Assembly (NCBI GenBank): GCA_026391655.1 | Contig: JAPLDR010000017.1 | Coordinates: 1 to 36,908, forward strand | Origin: Bacteroidia bacterium | GTDB lineage: Bacteria > Bacteroidota > Bacteroidia > Bacteroidales > Prolixibacteraceae | Direction of reading: 5' to 3' | DNA length: 36,908 bases | Shown: positions 25,178-32,235 of the stretch, piece by piece | Layout: every line of letters starts with the position of its first letter | Position numbering within the stretch: position 1 is the stretch's first letter | Notes under the pieces: generated by a model | The model's input: the letters and a program-made list of their open reading frames with translations, nothing else | Database searches by the model: none | What the model was told of the DNA's origin: nothing | Made by a program: the position numbers and the translations under genes

Positions 25178-25930
25178 ATGCTGGTAATTAAAAATTTATA
25201 CGCCAAAGTCGAAGGAAAGGAAATTCTCAAAGGGATAAACCTTTCTGTGAATGCCGGTGAGGTTCACGTAATTATGGGACCGAACGGCTCTGGCAAAAGC
25301 ACATTGGCCAATGTTTTGGCAGGTAACACAAATTTTGAAGTAACACACGGCTCAGTGACGTTTAATGGAAAAGATTTGCTCGATATGTCAGCTGATGTGA
25401 GGGCAAAAGAGGGCTTGTTCCTTGGTTTTCAATATCCCGTCGAAATCCCAGGTGTGAGTATGGTGAATTTTCTTAAAACTGCTGTGAACGAGCATCGTAA
25501 ATATAACAATCAACCAGCCTTGTCTGCCGGCGATTTTCTGAAACTCATGCGCGAGAAAAAAGCGATGGTACAGATCGATTCGCAACTGACTAACCGTTCT
25601 GTTAACGAAGGGTTTTCGGGTGGTGAGAAAAAGAAAAACGAGATTTTCCAGATGGCCATGCTCGAACCATCGCTGGCCATTCTCGACGAAACCGACAGCG
25701 GCCTCGATATCGATGCACTTCGTATCGTTTCGAATGGAGTCAATATGCTGAAAAACAAAGATAACGCCACAATTCTGATTACACATTATCAGCGTTTACT
25801 CGACTATATTGTTCCCGACTTTGTACATGTTCTTTTTCAGGGTCGTATCGTAAAATCGGCTGGCAAAGAACTGGCCCTGGAGCTTGAGGAAAAGGGTTAT
25901 GACTGGATTAAAAAAGAGCTTGGAGAATAG
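25178..25930 (+). CDS. sufC: Fe-S cluster assembly ATPase SufC
   Basis: A 250-residue ABC-type ATPase of the SufBCD complex. Walker A is GPNGSGKST (about 34-42), Q-loop GFQYPVEIPGV, signature FSGGEKKKNEI, Walker B LAILDETDSGLDIDAL and H-loop ITHYQR. The ETDSGLDID sequence and the EKKKNEI signature separate SufC from transport ATPases. It is encoded two bases before sufD and probably translated in a coupled way. It energises cluster assembly on SufB-SufD. Confidence 0.97.
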   Translation: MLVIKNLYAKVEGKEILKGINLSVNAGEVHVIMGPNGSGKSTLANVLAGNTNFEVTHGSVTFNGKDLLDMSADVRAKEGLFLGFQYPVEIPGVSMVNFLKTAVNEHRKYNNQPALSAGDFLKLMREKKAMVQIDSQLTNRSVNEGFSGGEKKKNEIFQMAMLEPSLAILDETDSGLDIDALRIVSNGVNMLKNKDNATILITHYQRLLDYIVPDFVHVLFQGRIVKSAGKELALELEEKGYDWIKKELGE

Positions 25931-25932
25931 TT

Positions 25933-27306
25933 ATGGCAGAAGTAACAGATAAATTATCAGCCATTAAACGGATTAGCGACATTTACGAAGCTAATCGGTC
26001 GAAAATTAGCGACGGGTTGCCCAATTGGTTCAACAATTCCCGTCAGCCAGCGCTTGAGGCATTCCAGCGAATGGGCATTCCAGGATTCAAAACAGAGAAT
26101 TATAAATATACCGATCTTACGCGGCTTTTTGAAAACGAAAATTTCAGACGGGCTTTTAAAACCGATAAGTTCGACGTTGATCTGAAAGATGTTTTCAGTT
26201 GCGATGTGCCGGAATTTGATACTCACCTGATTCTCGTCGTCAACGGCTGGTATGACGAATCGAATAACCAGAATAAATCATATCCTGAGGGAGTTATTAT
26301 TAAAAGCTTCCAAAAAGCAGTAACAGAGAACCGCGATCTCGTTGAAAAATACTACGGTAAACTGGCAAAGGTAGAAGACGATCCTTTGACCGCGATGAAC
26401 ACTGTTTTTGCACAGGATGGAGTTTTTATCTATATTCCGGATAACACTCATATCTCGAAACCTTTGCAGCTGATCAATATTTTGAGAAGTGAAGACGACC
26501 TTTATGTGACGCAGCGTAATATGATTATTGCAGGTAAAAACAGTCAGGTAAAGATCATGTTCTGCGACCATACATTACTACCTCAAAACTTTATCGTCAA
26601 TAACGTCACAGAGTTCGAAATTGGTGAAGATGCGGTAACTGACATATACAGCATTCAAAATCAGCACAACAAAACTGCCAATCTGACAGGACTTTACATT
26701 CGGCAGCAGCGCGGTTCGCAATTAGTGACCAATGCTATTTCGCTTCACGGTGGTATTATCCGTAATAACCTCAACGTTCTGCTCGATGGCGAACATGCAG
26801 AAGCTAAAATCTGTGGCCTTGCATTATCCGACAAAAATCAACATGTTGATAATTATACATTTGTAGAACACCGTAAACCCAATTGCCAGAGCAATCAGCT
26901 ATATAAGAGTATTCTCGATGATAGTTCTACGGGTGGATTTACAGGGAGGATTCATGTTGCGCCTCATGCGGTGAAAACCATAGCTTACCAGCGGAATAAC
27001 AATGTGTTGCTAACCAATGCAGCTAAAATGAATACCAAACCGCAGCTGGTTATCGACAACGACGACGTAAAATGTTCGCATGGAGCCACGGTGGGTCGCA
27101 TCAACGAAGAAGCACTTTTTTATCTGCAGTCCAGAGGTATCAATGAAAAAGAAGCGAGGCTGATGCTGATGTTTGCCTTTGCTCATGAAGTACTGGCTGA
27201 AGTAAAGGTAGAACAGTTACGCGACGTGATCGACAAACTCGTGAATAAACGGCTGAGGGGCGAAGTATCGAAGTGCCATTCATGCGCGATGGATTGTATT
27301 CGCTGA
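25933..27306 (+). CDS. sufD: Fe-S cluster assembly protein SufD
   Basis: A 457-residue paralogue of SufB with the SUF beta-helix core: DGVFIYIPDNTHISKPLQLIN, ISLHGGIIRNNLNVLLDGEHAEAKICGLAL, TFVEHRKPNCQSNQLYKSILDDSSTGGFTGRIHV, and CSHGATVGRINEEALFYLQSRGI. The Cys/His positions near its end are conserved in SufD. The tail ends CHSCAMDCIR. It forms a heterodimer with SufB that binds iron and receives sulfur. sufS and sufE would be expected next, but about 2.7 kb of unrelated cassette DNA lies between. Confidence 0.96.
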   Translation: MAEVTDKLSAIKRISDIYEANRSKISDGLPNWFNNSRQPALEAFQRMGIPGFKTENYKYTDLTRLFENENFRRAFKTDKFDVDLKDVFSCDVPEFDTHLILVVNGWYDESNNQNKSYPEGVIIKSFQKAVTENRDLVEKYYGKLAKVEDDPLTAMNTVFAQDGVFIYIPDNTHISKPLQLINILRSEDDLYVTQRNMIIAGKNSQVKIMFCDHTLLPQNFIVNNVTEFEIGEDAVTDIYSIQNQHNKTANLTGLYIRQQRGSQLVTNAISLHGGIIRNNLNVLLDGEHAEAKICGLALSDKNQHVDNYTFVEHRKPNCQSNQLYKSILDDSSTGGFTGRIHVAPHAVKTIAYQRNNNVLLTNAAKMNTKPQLVIDNDDVKCSHGATVGRINEEALFYLQSRGINEKEARLMLMFAFAHEVLAEVKVEQLRDVIDKLVNKRLRGEVSKCHSCAMDCIR

Positions 27307-27392
27307 TCGGTCATATATTACGCTTTAGCATTAATATTTAAGAGGTTAGCCAATCGACATGAAACACTGCAATGAGTATTCGTAAATTTTTA

Positions 27393-27400
27393 TAAATTTG
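27393..27400 (+). promoter_or_regulatory. Possible -7 box for higA
   Basis: TAAATTTG matches TAnnTTTG and lies 48 bp upstream of the higA ATG. No -33 match is seen. If used, it would give the cassette region its own transcription inside the SUF operon. Confidence 0.35.
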
Positions 27401-27403
27401 TGA

Positions 27404-27436
27404 AAAAGACATGTTAAAATTGTTGATTATCATTAA
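27404..27436 (+). pseudogene. Possible HigB toxin C-terminal remnant
   Basis: The eleven codons before the higA gene read KRHVKIVDYH then stop, resembling the C-terminus of HigB (RelE-type) toxins, which often end in V-x-IVDYH or similar and lie directly 5' of higA. A stop codon precedes this in frame and nothing further upstream resembles a toxin, so the toxin gene is lost or was never complete. The match is short, so this is suggestive only. Confidence 0.35.
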
Positions 27437-27448
27437 AAAGAACTGATT

Positions 27449-27748
27449 ATGGAAACTTTAGCAAATGTACACCCGGGAGAGATTCTTTTAGAAGAGTTTC
27501 TAAAGCCGATGAATATAACTGCATATAAATTATCTAAGGACATTGGGATTCCTCAAACAAGGACTTCAGCCATTTTAAAAGGAGACCGTGGCATTACTCC
27601 GGATACTGCCCTTAGATTAAGTTTGTATTTTGGGACTTCTCCTAAATTTTGGTTAGGACTACAAGCTGATTTTGATTTAGAAGAGGCTTTAAAGAATAAA
27701 CAAGCTGAATTAAACAAAATTAAGAAGATAGAAAATTACGCCGCCTAA
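27449..27748 (+). CDS. higA: HigA-family antitoxin, apparently without toxin
   Basis: A 99-residue XRE-type DNA-binding protein. It matches HigA antitoxins from the first residues (LANVHPGEILLEEFLKPMNITAYKLSKDIGIPQTRTSAILKG... then RGITPDTALRLSLYFGTSPKFWLGLQADFDL). The HTH spans about 20-60, and the W-x-G-L-Q-x-D-x-D segment is a HigA hallmark. HigA neutralises the mRNase HigB and represses its own operon. No intact higB is present here; only a possible C-terminal remnant precedes the gene. It stands between sufD and the first attC-bounded cassette. Toxin-antitoxin genes are frequent integron passengers. Confidence 0.9.
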   Translation: METLANVHPGEILLEEFLKPMNITAYKLSKDIGIPQTRTSAILKGDRGITPDTALRLSLYFGTSPKFWLGLQADFDLEEALKNKQAELNKIKKIENYAA

Positions 27749-27858
27749 TTGAGTATTTTTGTAATAAATAACGATCACTAAAGGTGCGGTTATACAGCAT
27801 AAAAACTGATGGCTTAGCAGACTTTGGGCCAGGTTATAAACAAGTTAGCAGACATAAT
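27749..27858. other. Left boundary region of the cassette array
   Basis: It contains GTTAGCA at 27844-27850, the left recombination heptamer of the first cassette, and a direct repeat of TTAGCAGAC at 27814-27822 and 27845-27853. GTTATAC at 27789-27795 equals the right-end heptamer at 29894-29900. A partial inverted repeat (ATAAC...CTAAAG versus CTTTGG...GTTAT) spans about 27767-27837. It may be a rearranged attC site belonging to higA. Confidence 0.45.
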
Positions 27859-29208
27859 ATGGACGACAATCAACACATAGAGCCTGATTTTAAAAGTGAA
27901 GCCGAGCTAAGAAAGCTAAAAGCCGAAACAGATTTACTTGAGTTGCAGATAAAAGAACATAAAAAAGATAAACGGCTTGAACTTTATAAATCCCTAGGTA
28001 CATTTATTACTGCAATTGTAGCGCTACTTGGATTATTTTTTACTTACAATCAACAGCATTCTCAATTACTTCAACTTCAAAAGCAGCATTTAGATGATGA
28101 TTTTAGCAAAGACATCCAGCAATTTGCTTCATCGACAAACGATGCTTCAAAACTCATATCAATTACTAAGTTGTCAACATATTTTCAGCCCCAATATGAA
28201 CAATATCATGAACAAATTATAGGATTATTTACTTATTATATTCAGACTGATAGTTCTCAATCTGTGCAATCAATTATTCAAAAGGAATTAGTAAATAACG
28301 CCTCTGAAGGTTCTTTAAAAACATTGATAGAACAAAATCGTCTGATTTTAAAAGATATATTTGATAGAACTAATTTATCCTATTCGAACTTAATTTTTTT
28401 ACCCGATTCAAGTTTCACAAGAGAAACTAACTCAATGATAAAAAACTTAAAATGGAATATCAATACTATCGTACAATCAATTAATAAAATTAAAAAGATT
28501 AACAACCTTGATTTTTCAAAAGTCTTTTTAGGGCGTACACCACTTTCATTTGAGGGAAGACAATTTTTAGCGAAAGGTCAAGAAAAACAGTTGAGTCCAA
28601 CTATAATTTTATCCCGATTGAATGATAGCTTAAATTTTAGTAATGTAAATTTCAGCAACGCTGTGTTATGTGGTTTAAATTTTAACACCTGTGATTTTCA
28701 AAAGACGAACTTTGACAATTGCAATTTAATAAACACTCGTTTTAATTCCTCGTCATTTTCAAACTCATCTTTCAAGGATTTTACTTGGGATGCAGGAGTT
28801 ACTATTAATAAAAAATATATAGAGATTAACCATGACTATCCTACGTGGTATAATTGCAAGATTCATTTGATAAACTTTTCTCCCAATGCAGGTCTGAATG
28901 GACCTTTATTTATTCCAAAAGGACTTACCTTCTTTTATAATTCAACTTGGGACATTCAAAATATTGATAGCAGTTCAAAGGAATGGTTTGGTCTAAAAAA
29001 TAAGAATTAATTACGTCTGCTAACAGGCGGTTTGGCAATATGGCGGGGCGACGAATATATTCTCAACTTTTTGTTCGCTAATCCGCTTCAGCTCCAGCCG
29101 ACGAATAATGCCGAGCTATAGTTCTTAACATCAACTTTTGTAACTTTATTCGGCAGCAGTTACGGGCTGACGATTTTCAAATACCGCCACATCGCCAAGC
29201 CGTATCCG
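27845..29208 (+). mobile_element. Integron-like gene cassette 1 (pentapeptide-repeat gene)
   Basis: Boundaries are taken between G and TT of GTTAGCA (27844) and GTTGCAC (29208). The cassette's own terminal heptamer, TGCTAAC at 29018-29024, is the exact reverse complement of its left heptamer GTTAGCA. The match extends to 10 bases: GTTAGCAGAC at 27844-27853 and GTCTGCTAAC at 29015-29024. This is what a circular cassette with a folded attC requires. Confidence 0.65.
27859..29010 (+). CDS. Membrane-anchored pentapeptide-repeat protein of unknown function
   Basis: A 383-residue protein. I start at the ATG at 27859, eight bases after the cassette boundary heptamer; the frame is open to a GTG at 27784, but that would run through the recombination site. 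Order: a charged, Lys/Glu-rich coiled region (about 10-40), one TM helix (about 43-62, LGTFITAIVALLGLFF), a Gln/His-rich helical region, and a block of pentapeptide-like repeats (about 258-309: FSNVNFSNAVLCGLNFNTCDF and following), with a non-repeat tail. Pentapeptide proteins form right-handed beta helices, sometimes as DNA mimics. The combination with a TM anchor suggests an inner-membrane effector, possibly defensive. The function is not assigned. It is AT-rich compared with the flanking suf genes. Confidence 0.8.
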   Translation: MDDNQHIEPDFKSEAELRKLKAETDLLELQIKEHKKDKRLELYKSLGTFITAIVALLGLFFTYNQQHSQLLQLQKQHLDDDFSKDIQQFASSTNDASKLISITKLSTYFQPQYEQYHEQIIGLFTYYIQTDSSQSVQSIIQKELVNNASEGSLKTLIEQNRLILKDIFDRTNLSYSNLIFLPDSSFTRETNSMIKNLKWNINTIVQSINKIKKINNLDFSKVFLGRTPLSFEGRQFLAKGQEKQLSPTIILSRLNDSLNFSNVNFSNAVLCGLNFNTCDFQKTNFDNCNLINTRFNSSSFSNSSFKDFTWDAGVTINKKYIEINHDYPTWYNCKIHLINFSPNAGLNGPLFIPKGLTFFYNSTWDIQNIDSSSKEWFGLKNKN

Positions 29209-29214
29209 TTGCAC
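29018..29214 (+). other. attC-like recombination site of cassette 1
   Basis: The site opens with TGCTAAC (29018-29024) and closes with GTTGCAC (29208-29214). Inside, 29028-29046 (CGGTTTGGCAATATGGCGG) and the reverse complement of 29184-29202 (CGGCTTGGCGATGTGGCGG) match at 16 of 19 bases. The centre (about 137 bp) has further partial pairing. The size of 197 bp is at the long end for attC sites. Confidence 0.65.
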
Positions 29215-29894
29215 AATATTGAGCGACACGATATTTGACAATTAATTTTGTTTATGGATAGTGAATTTAATAAGTAAAAACCACATTTATGACTAATAAA
29301 ATAATAGAGTTAAAGTGTTTTGATTGCGTCAAACTTGATAATTACCAGTTTGTTGCAAGTTTTTATTCGATGGATAATGAAAAATATCAAATGACTTTTC
29401 ATGAAAAAGTCTCCGTTGATACAGTAATAAGAATAAATACCTATTATCATACAATTCAAAAGTTTGGCGATTATTTTCGAATTTCAATTAATCATGATTA
29501 CTTTACCCAAGAGAGACCAGATATTTTAGAGTTGTTTTTGGCTGACAAATATGAGACGAAAGAAAAAAAACAAATATCTATATATAAGGACTCCAACACT
29601 TTAGATGTTTTCAGGATTATTGATAAGGATAATAAACGTAGTTTAAACTCGACAAGATTATTAAATTTATCAAAGGAGAAGTTGATAATTATTAAAGAAG
29701 CTCATATATTCAATAAGAATTACGTAATTGAAAATTGGATACATCAACTCGGAAAGAAATAAAAATACTGTGCAACATCGGGTATATTTAATTGCCGGAC
29801 AGTAAGTTACGAAGGTTGGAGCATTTATTTTATTCTGGTTGTACCTTGATAACTTGGAGCTTTGAATCCGGCAACATAAACATGCCCGCAAACG
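29209..29894 (+). mobile_element. Integron-like gene cassette 2 (hypothetical gene)
   Basis: Left heptamer GTTGCAC (29208-29214) and terminal heptamer GTGCAAC (29770-29776) are exact reverse complements. The match extends to 12 of 13 bases (GTTGCACAATATT versus AATACTGTGCAAC). One gene, in the + orientation, fills the cassette, as is usual. Confidence 0.65.
29289..29762 (+). CDS. Hypothetical cassette protein (157 aa)
   Basis: A 157-residue soluble protein, starting at the ATG at 29289, with a charged, AT-rich-codon composition. No signal peptide, TM helix or known domain is seen. It looks like a mixed alpha/beta protein with many Lys, Ile, Tyr and Asn residues. Notable segments are ELKCFDCVKLDNYQFVASFYS at the start (two Cys) and IIIKEAHIFNKNYVIENWI at the end. 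It is the only gene of its cassette; orphan small proteins of this type are typical of integron cassettes. It lies 75 bp downstream of the upstream attC-like site and seven bp before the heptamer of its own. Confidence 0.7.
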   Translation: MTNKIIELKCFDCVKLDNYQFVASFYSMDNEKYQMTFHEKVSVDTVIRINTYYHTIQKFGDYFRISINHDYFTQERPDILELFLADKYETKEKKQISIYKDSNTLDVFRIIDKDNKRSLNSTRLLNLSKEKLIIIKEAHIFNKNYVIENWIHQLGKK

Positions 29895-29900
29895 TTATAC
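29770..29900 (+). other. attC-like recombination site of cassette 2
   Basis: The site runs from GTGCAAC (29770-29776) to GTTATAC (29894-29900). Arms at 29780-29798 (GGGTATATTTAATTGCCGG) and 29868-29887 pair as an imperfect inverted repeat; the reverse complement of the second is GGGCATGTTTATGTTGCCGG, with one unpaired extra base. An extrahelical base in the arm is characteristic of attC hairpins. Length is 131 bp. Confidence 0.68.
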
Positions 29901-30021
29901 TTGCTTGACAGAAACGAAAATCTGGCGGATTTTTTTGCTTCAAATCAAGTTCTTTGTACCCTGATATAATTTCTCATAACTCTCAATTTTTATATAGTCA
30001 ACAATATCAACAACATACAAC

Positions 30022-31239
30022 ATGGCTCCCGACATTTCTAAAATACGTAAAGATTTTCCGATCCTTGACCAAAAAGTTAACGGAAAGCCTTTAATCTATT
30101 TCGATAACGCAGCAACGACTCAGCGCCCAATTCAGGTCATTGAGCGGGTAGATGAATTTTCGCTCCGGATAAATGCTAACATCCACCGCGCCACCCACTT
30201 CATGGCCAACAAAACCACTGAAGCTTTTGAAGCAAGCCGGGAAACTGTCCGTCAGTTTATTAATGCAGCAGAAGCAGTTGAGGTTATTTTTACAAGCGGA
30301 ACAACCGAATCGATCAACCTTGTCGCATACTCATTTGGCGAAGCTTTTATCTCTGCCGGAGATGAAGTGATCGTTACTGAAATGGAGCATCATGCCAATA
30401 TCGTTCCCTGGCAAATGATGTGCGAACGGCATAGTGCTGTACTTAAAGTGATGCCATTCGCAGATAATGGAGAATTACATATTGACCTCTTAGATAACCT
30501 CATAACCGACAAAACCAGGATTCTGGCTGTCGCGCATGTCTCCAATACGCTGGGAACGGTTAATCCTATCGGAGAAATCATTGCTAAAGCGCATTTGAAA
30601 AACATTCCTGTTTTGATCGACGGGGCGCAGGGTGCACCTCACTTTAAAATTGATGTTCAGGCACTTGACTGTGACTTTTATGTCTTTTCGGGACACAAAA
30701 TCTATGGTCCTACAGGGATTGGGGCGCTATACGGAAAACGGAAATGGCTTGACCAGATGCCACCTTTCCTTGGCGGTGGTGAAATGATTGACAGCGTAAC
30801 TTTTGCGAAGACGACCTATAATCAGCTTCCTTACAAATTCGAAGCCGGCACTCCAAATTATGTAGGGGCAATTGGTTTTGCAGCGGCAATAGAATATATT
30901 CAAAATCATGACAGACAATCGCTTATTGATTATGAGCATGATCTTATAATGACAGCAACTGCAAAATTAAAACAGATTGTAGGGTTAAAAATCTATGGCG
31001 ATGCACCAATAAAAGCTGGCGTGATCTGCTTTAATATTGATGGTATTCACCCGTTCGATCTGGGGACCTTACTAGACCAACTCGGAATTGCAGTAAGAAC
31101 TGGTCGCCTGTGTGCTGATCCCGTGATGGATCATTACGGCGTCGAAAATATGGTGCGGGCTTCCTTCGCGTTTTATAACACATTCGACGAGATTGAGGCT
31201 TTTTACAAAGCTTTGATCCGACTAAAAGCGATGTTTTAA
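30022..31239 (+). CDS. sufS: Cysteine desulfurase SufS
   Basis: A 405-residue PLP enzyme that removes sulfur from cysteine and passes it to SufE and then SufB for cluster assembly. Schiff-base K226 is in SGHKIYGPTGIGALYGK, catalytic C364 in RTGRLCADPVM, and further signatures are YFDNAATTQRP, ANIHRATH, TSGTTESIN and EMEHHANIVPWQ. It is full length and has the same residue numbering as the E. coli enzyme at these sites. It is separated from sufD by the cassette region, while the gap to sufE is only 42 bp. Whether it is still transcribed from the sufB promoter or from the AT-rich 120-bp leader after the last attC-like site is unknown. Confidence 0.97.
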   Translation: MAPDISKIRKDFPILDQKVNGKPLIYFDNAATTQRPIQVIERVDEFSLRINANIHRATHFMANKTTEAFEASRETVRQFINAAEAVEVIFTSGTTESINLVAYSFGEAFISAGDEVIVTEMEHHANIVPWQMMCERHSAVLKVMPFADNGELHIDLLDNLITDKTRILAVAHVSNTLGTVNPIGEIIAKAHLKNIPVLIDGAQGAPHFKIDVQALDCDFYVFSGHKIYGPTGIGALYGKRKWLDQMPPFLGGGEMIDSVTFAKTTYNQLPYKFEAGTPNYVGAIGFAAAIEYIQNHDRQSLIDYEHDLIMTATAKLKQIVGLKIYGDAPIKAGVICFNIDGIHPFDLGTLLDQLGIAVRTGRLCADPVMDHYGVENMVRASFAFYNTFDEIEAFYKALIRLKAMF

Positions 31240-31281
31240 AATTCGCTACTTTTGGAAAGTATACAGAAACAAAAACATTAA

Positions 31282-31710
31282 ATGACGATAGACGAAATAC
31301 AGCAGGAGATTGTTGAAGAGTTTTCGGGGTTTGAGGATTGGATGGACAAGTATGCCTACCTTATCGAAATTGGAAATGAACTGACACCAATCGATCCAAA
31401 GTACAAGATAGAAAGCAACCTGATTCGCGGATGTCAGTCGAGAGTTTGGTTGCATCAGGAATTTACGGATGGTAAAATCATTTTCGAGGCAGAAAGCGAT
31501 GCACTGATTGTTAAAGGATTAGTGGCATTACTACTCAGAATTTATTCCGATCGCACACCAAAGGAGATCCTCGGATCAGAACCACGGTTCATCGATGATA
31601 TCGGGTTACGTCAGCATCTATCTCCCACACGTTCGAATGGTTTGCTTGCCATGGTCAAACAGATGAAACTTTATGCTCTGGCATACGAAAAAATTTCAGC
31701 AAAAAAATAG
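31282..31710 (+). CDS. sufE: Sulfur acceptor protein SufE
   Basis: A 142-residue protein with the SufE fold. The active-site Cys is C51 in IRGCQSRVWL, and the N-terminal EIVEEFSGFEDWMDKYAYLIEIG helix contacts SufS. It takes persulfide from SufS C364 and hands it to SufB. The gene ends six bases before the next SUF gene, so all are co-transcribed. Confidence 0.97.
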   Translation: MTIDEIQQEIVEEFSGFEDWMDKYAYLIEIGNELTPIDPKYKIESNLIRGCQSRVWLHQEFTDGKIIFEAESDALIVKGLVALLLRIYSDRTPKEILGSEPRFIDDIGLRQHLSPTRSNGLLAMVKQMKLYALAYEKISAKK

Positions 31711-31715
31711 TCAAA

Positions 31716-32018
31716 ATGGATCCACGAATAGATTTAATCATAGAACAACTTAAGGAAGTGTTCGACCCGGAAATTCCGGTGAATATTTATGATTTGGGAT
31801 TGGTGTATAGTGTTGATATAGAGGGCGATGAAGCCAAGATACTTATGACGCTGACTGCACCCAACTGCCCTGCTGCCGATATGATTCTGTCAGATGTCGA
31901 ATATATGTCGAAAAAAGTAGAAGGGGTTGAGTCATGCAAAGTTGAGATCACTTTCGAACCAGCCTGGGAAAAGTCGATGATGTCGGAAGAGGCACGACTG
32001 GAATTGGGGTTTATGTAA
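31716..32018 (+). CDS. SufT-like DUF59/MIP18 family Fe-S assembly protein
   Basis: A 100-residue cytoplasmic protein matching the MIP18/DUF59 family: DPEIPVNIYDLGLVYSVDI, the TLTAPNCPAADM motif with its conserved Cys, and VEITFEPAWEKSMMSEEARLELG. Relatives at the end of SUF operons (often called sufT) help to mature Fe-S proteins. It starts six bases after sufE. It is the last gene of the operon; a nested palindrome lies about 90 bp downstream. Confidence 0.92.
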   Translation: MDPRIDLIIEQLKEVFDPEIPVNIYDLGLVYSVDIEGDEAKILMTLTAPNCPAADMILSDVEYMSKKVEGVESCKVEITFEPAWEKSMMSEEARLELGFM

Positions 32019-32105
32019 ATCCACGTGTTTTTATGTGATCCCAATTTCAGGTTTAAAGGATTTACTAAATACCACGAATAAGTTCAAACAAAAGTAATAA
32101 AATTG

Positions 32106-32192
32106 GGCTAAAGCCGTCTATTCCTTTGATTATCAATTGCCACGGTCTTAAGACCGTGGCAATTCAAATAGCTATATGATACGGCTTTAGCC
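32106..32192. repeat. Nested palindrome (REP-like element)
   Basis: The outer arms are GGCTAAAGCCGT (32106-32117) and ACGGCTTTAGCC (32181-32192). Inside them is a perfect 30-bp palindrome (32135-32164) centred on CTTAAG, containing GCCACGGT and its complement. The element lies between the SUF operon and queG. It could work as a transcription terminator or mRNA-stabilising fold, or be a dispersed REP-like sequence. No T-tract follows. Confidence 0.75.
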
Positions 32193-32235
32193 AAATATAT
32201 CAATTCAATATCTATTTTTTCCCGAACTTTCTTAA

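Noticed and set aside
27784-27858. Upstream start (GTG 27784) for the pentapeptide-repeat gene
   Set aside because: It would translate through the cassette boundary heptamer; the ATG at 27859 lies just after it, as is usual for cassettes.
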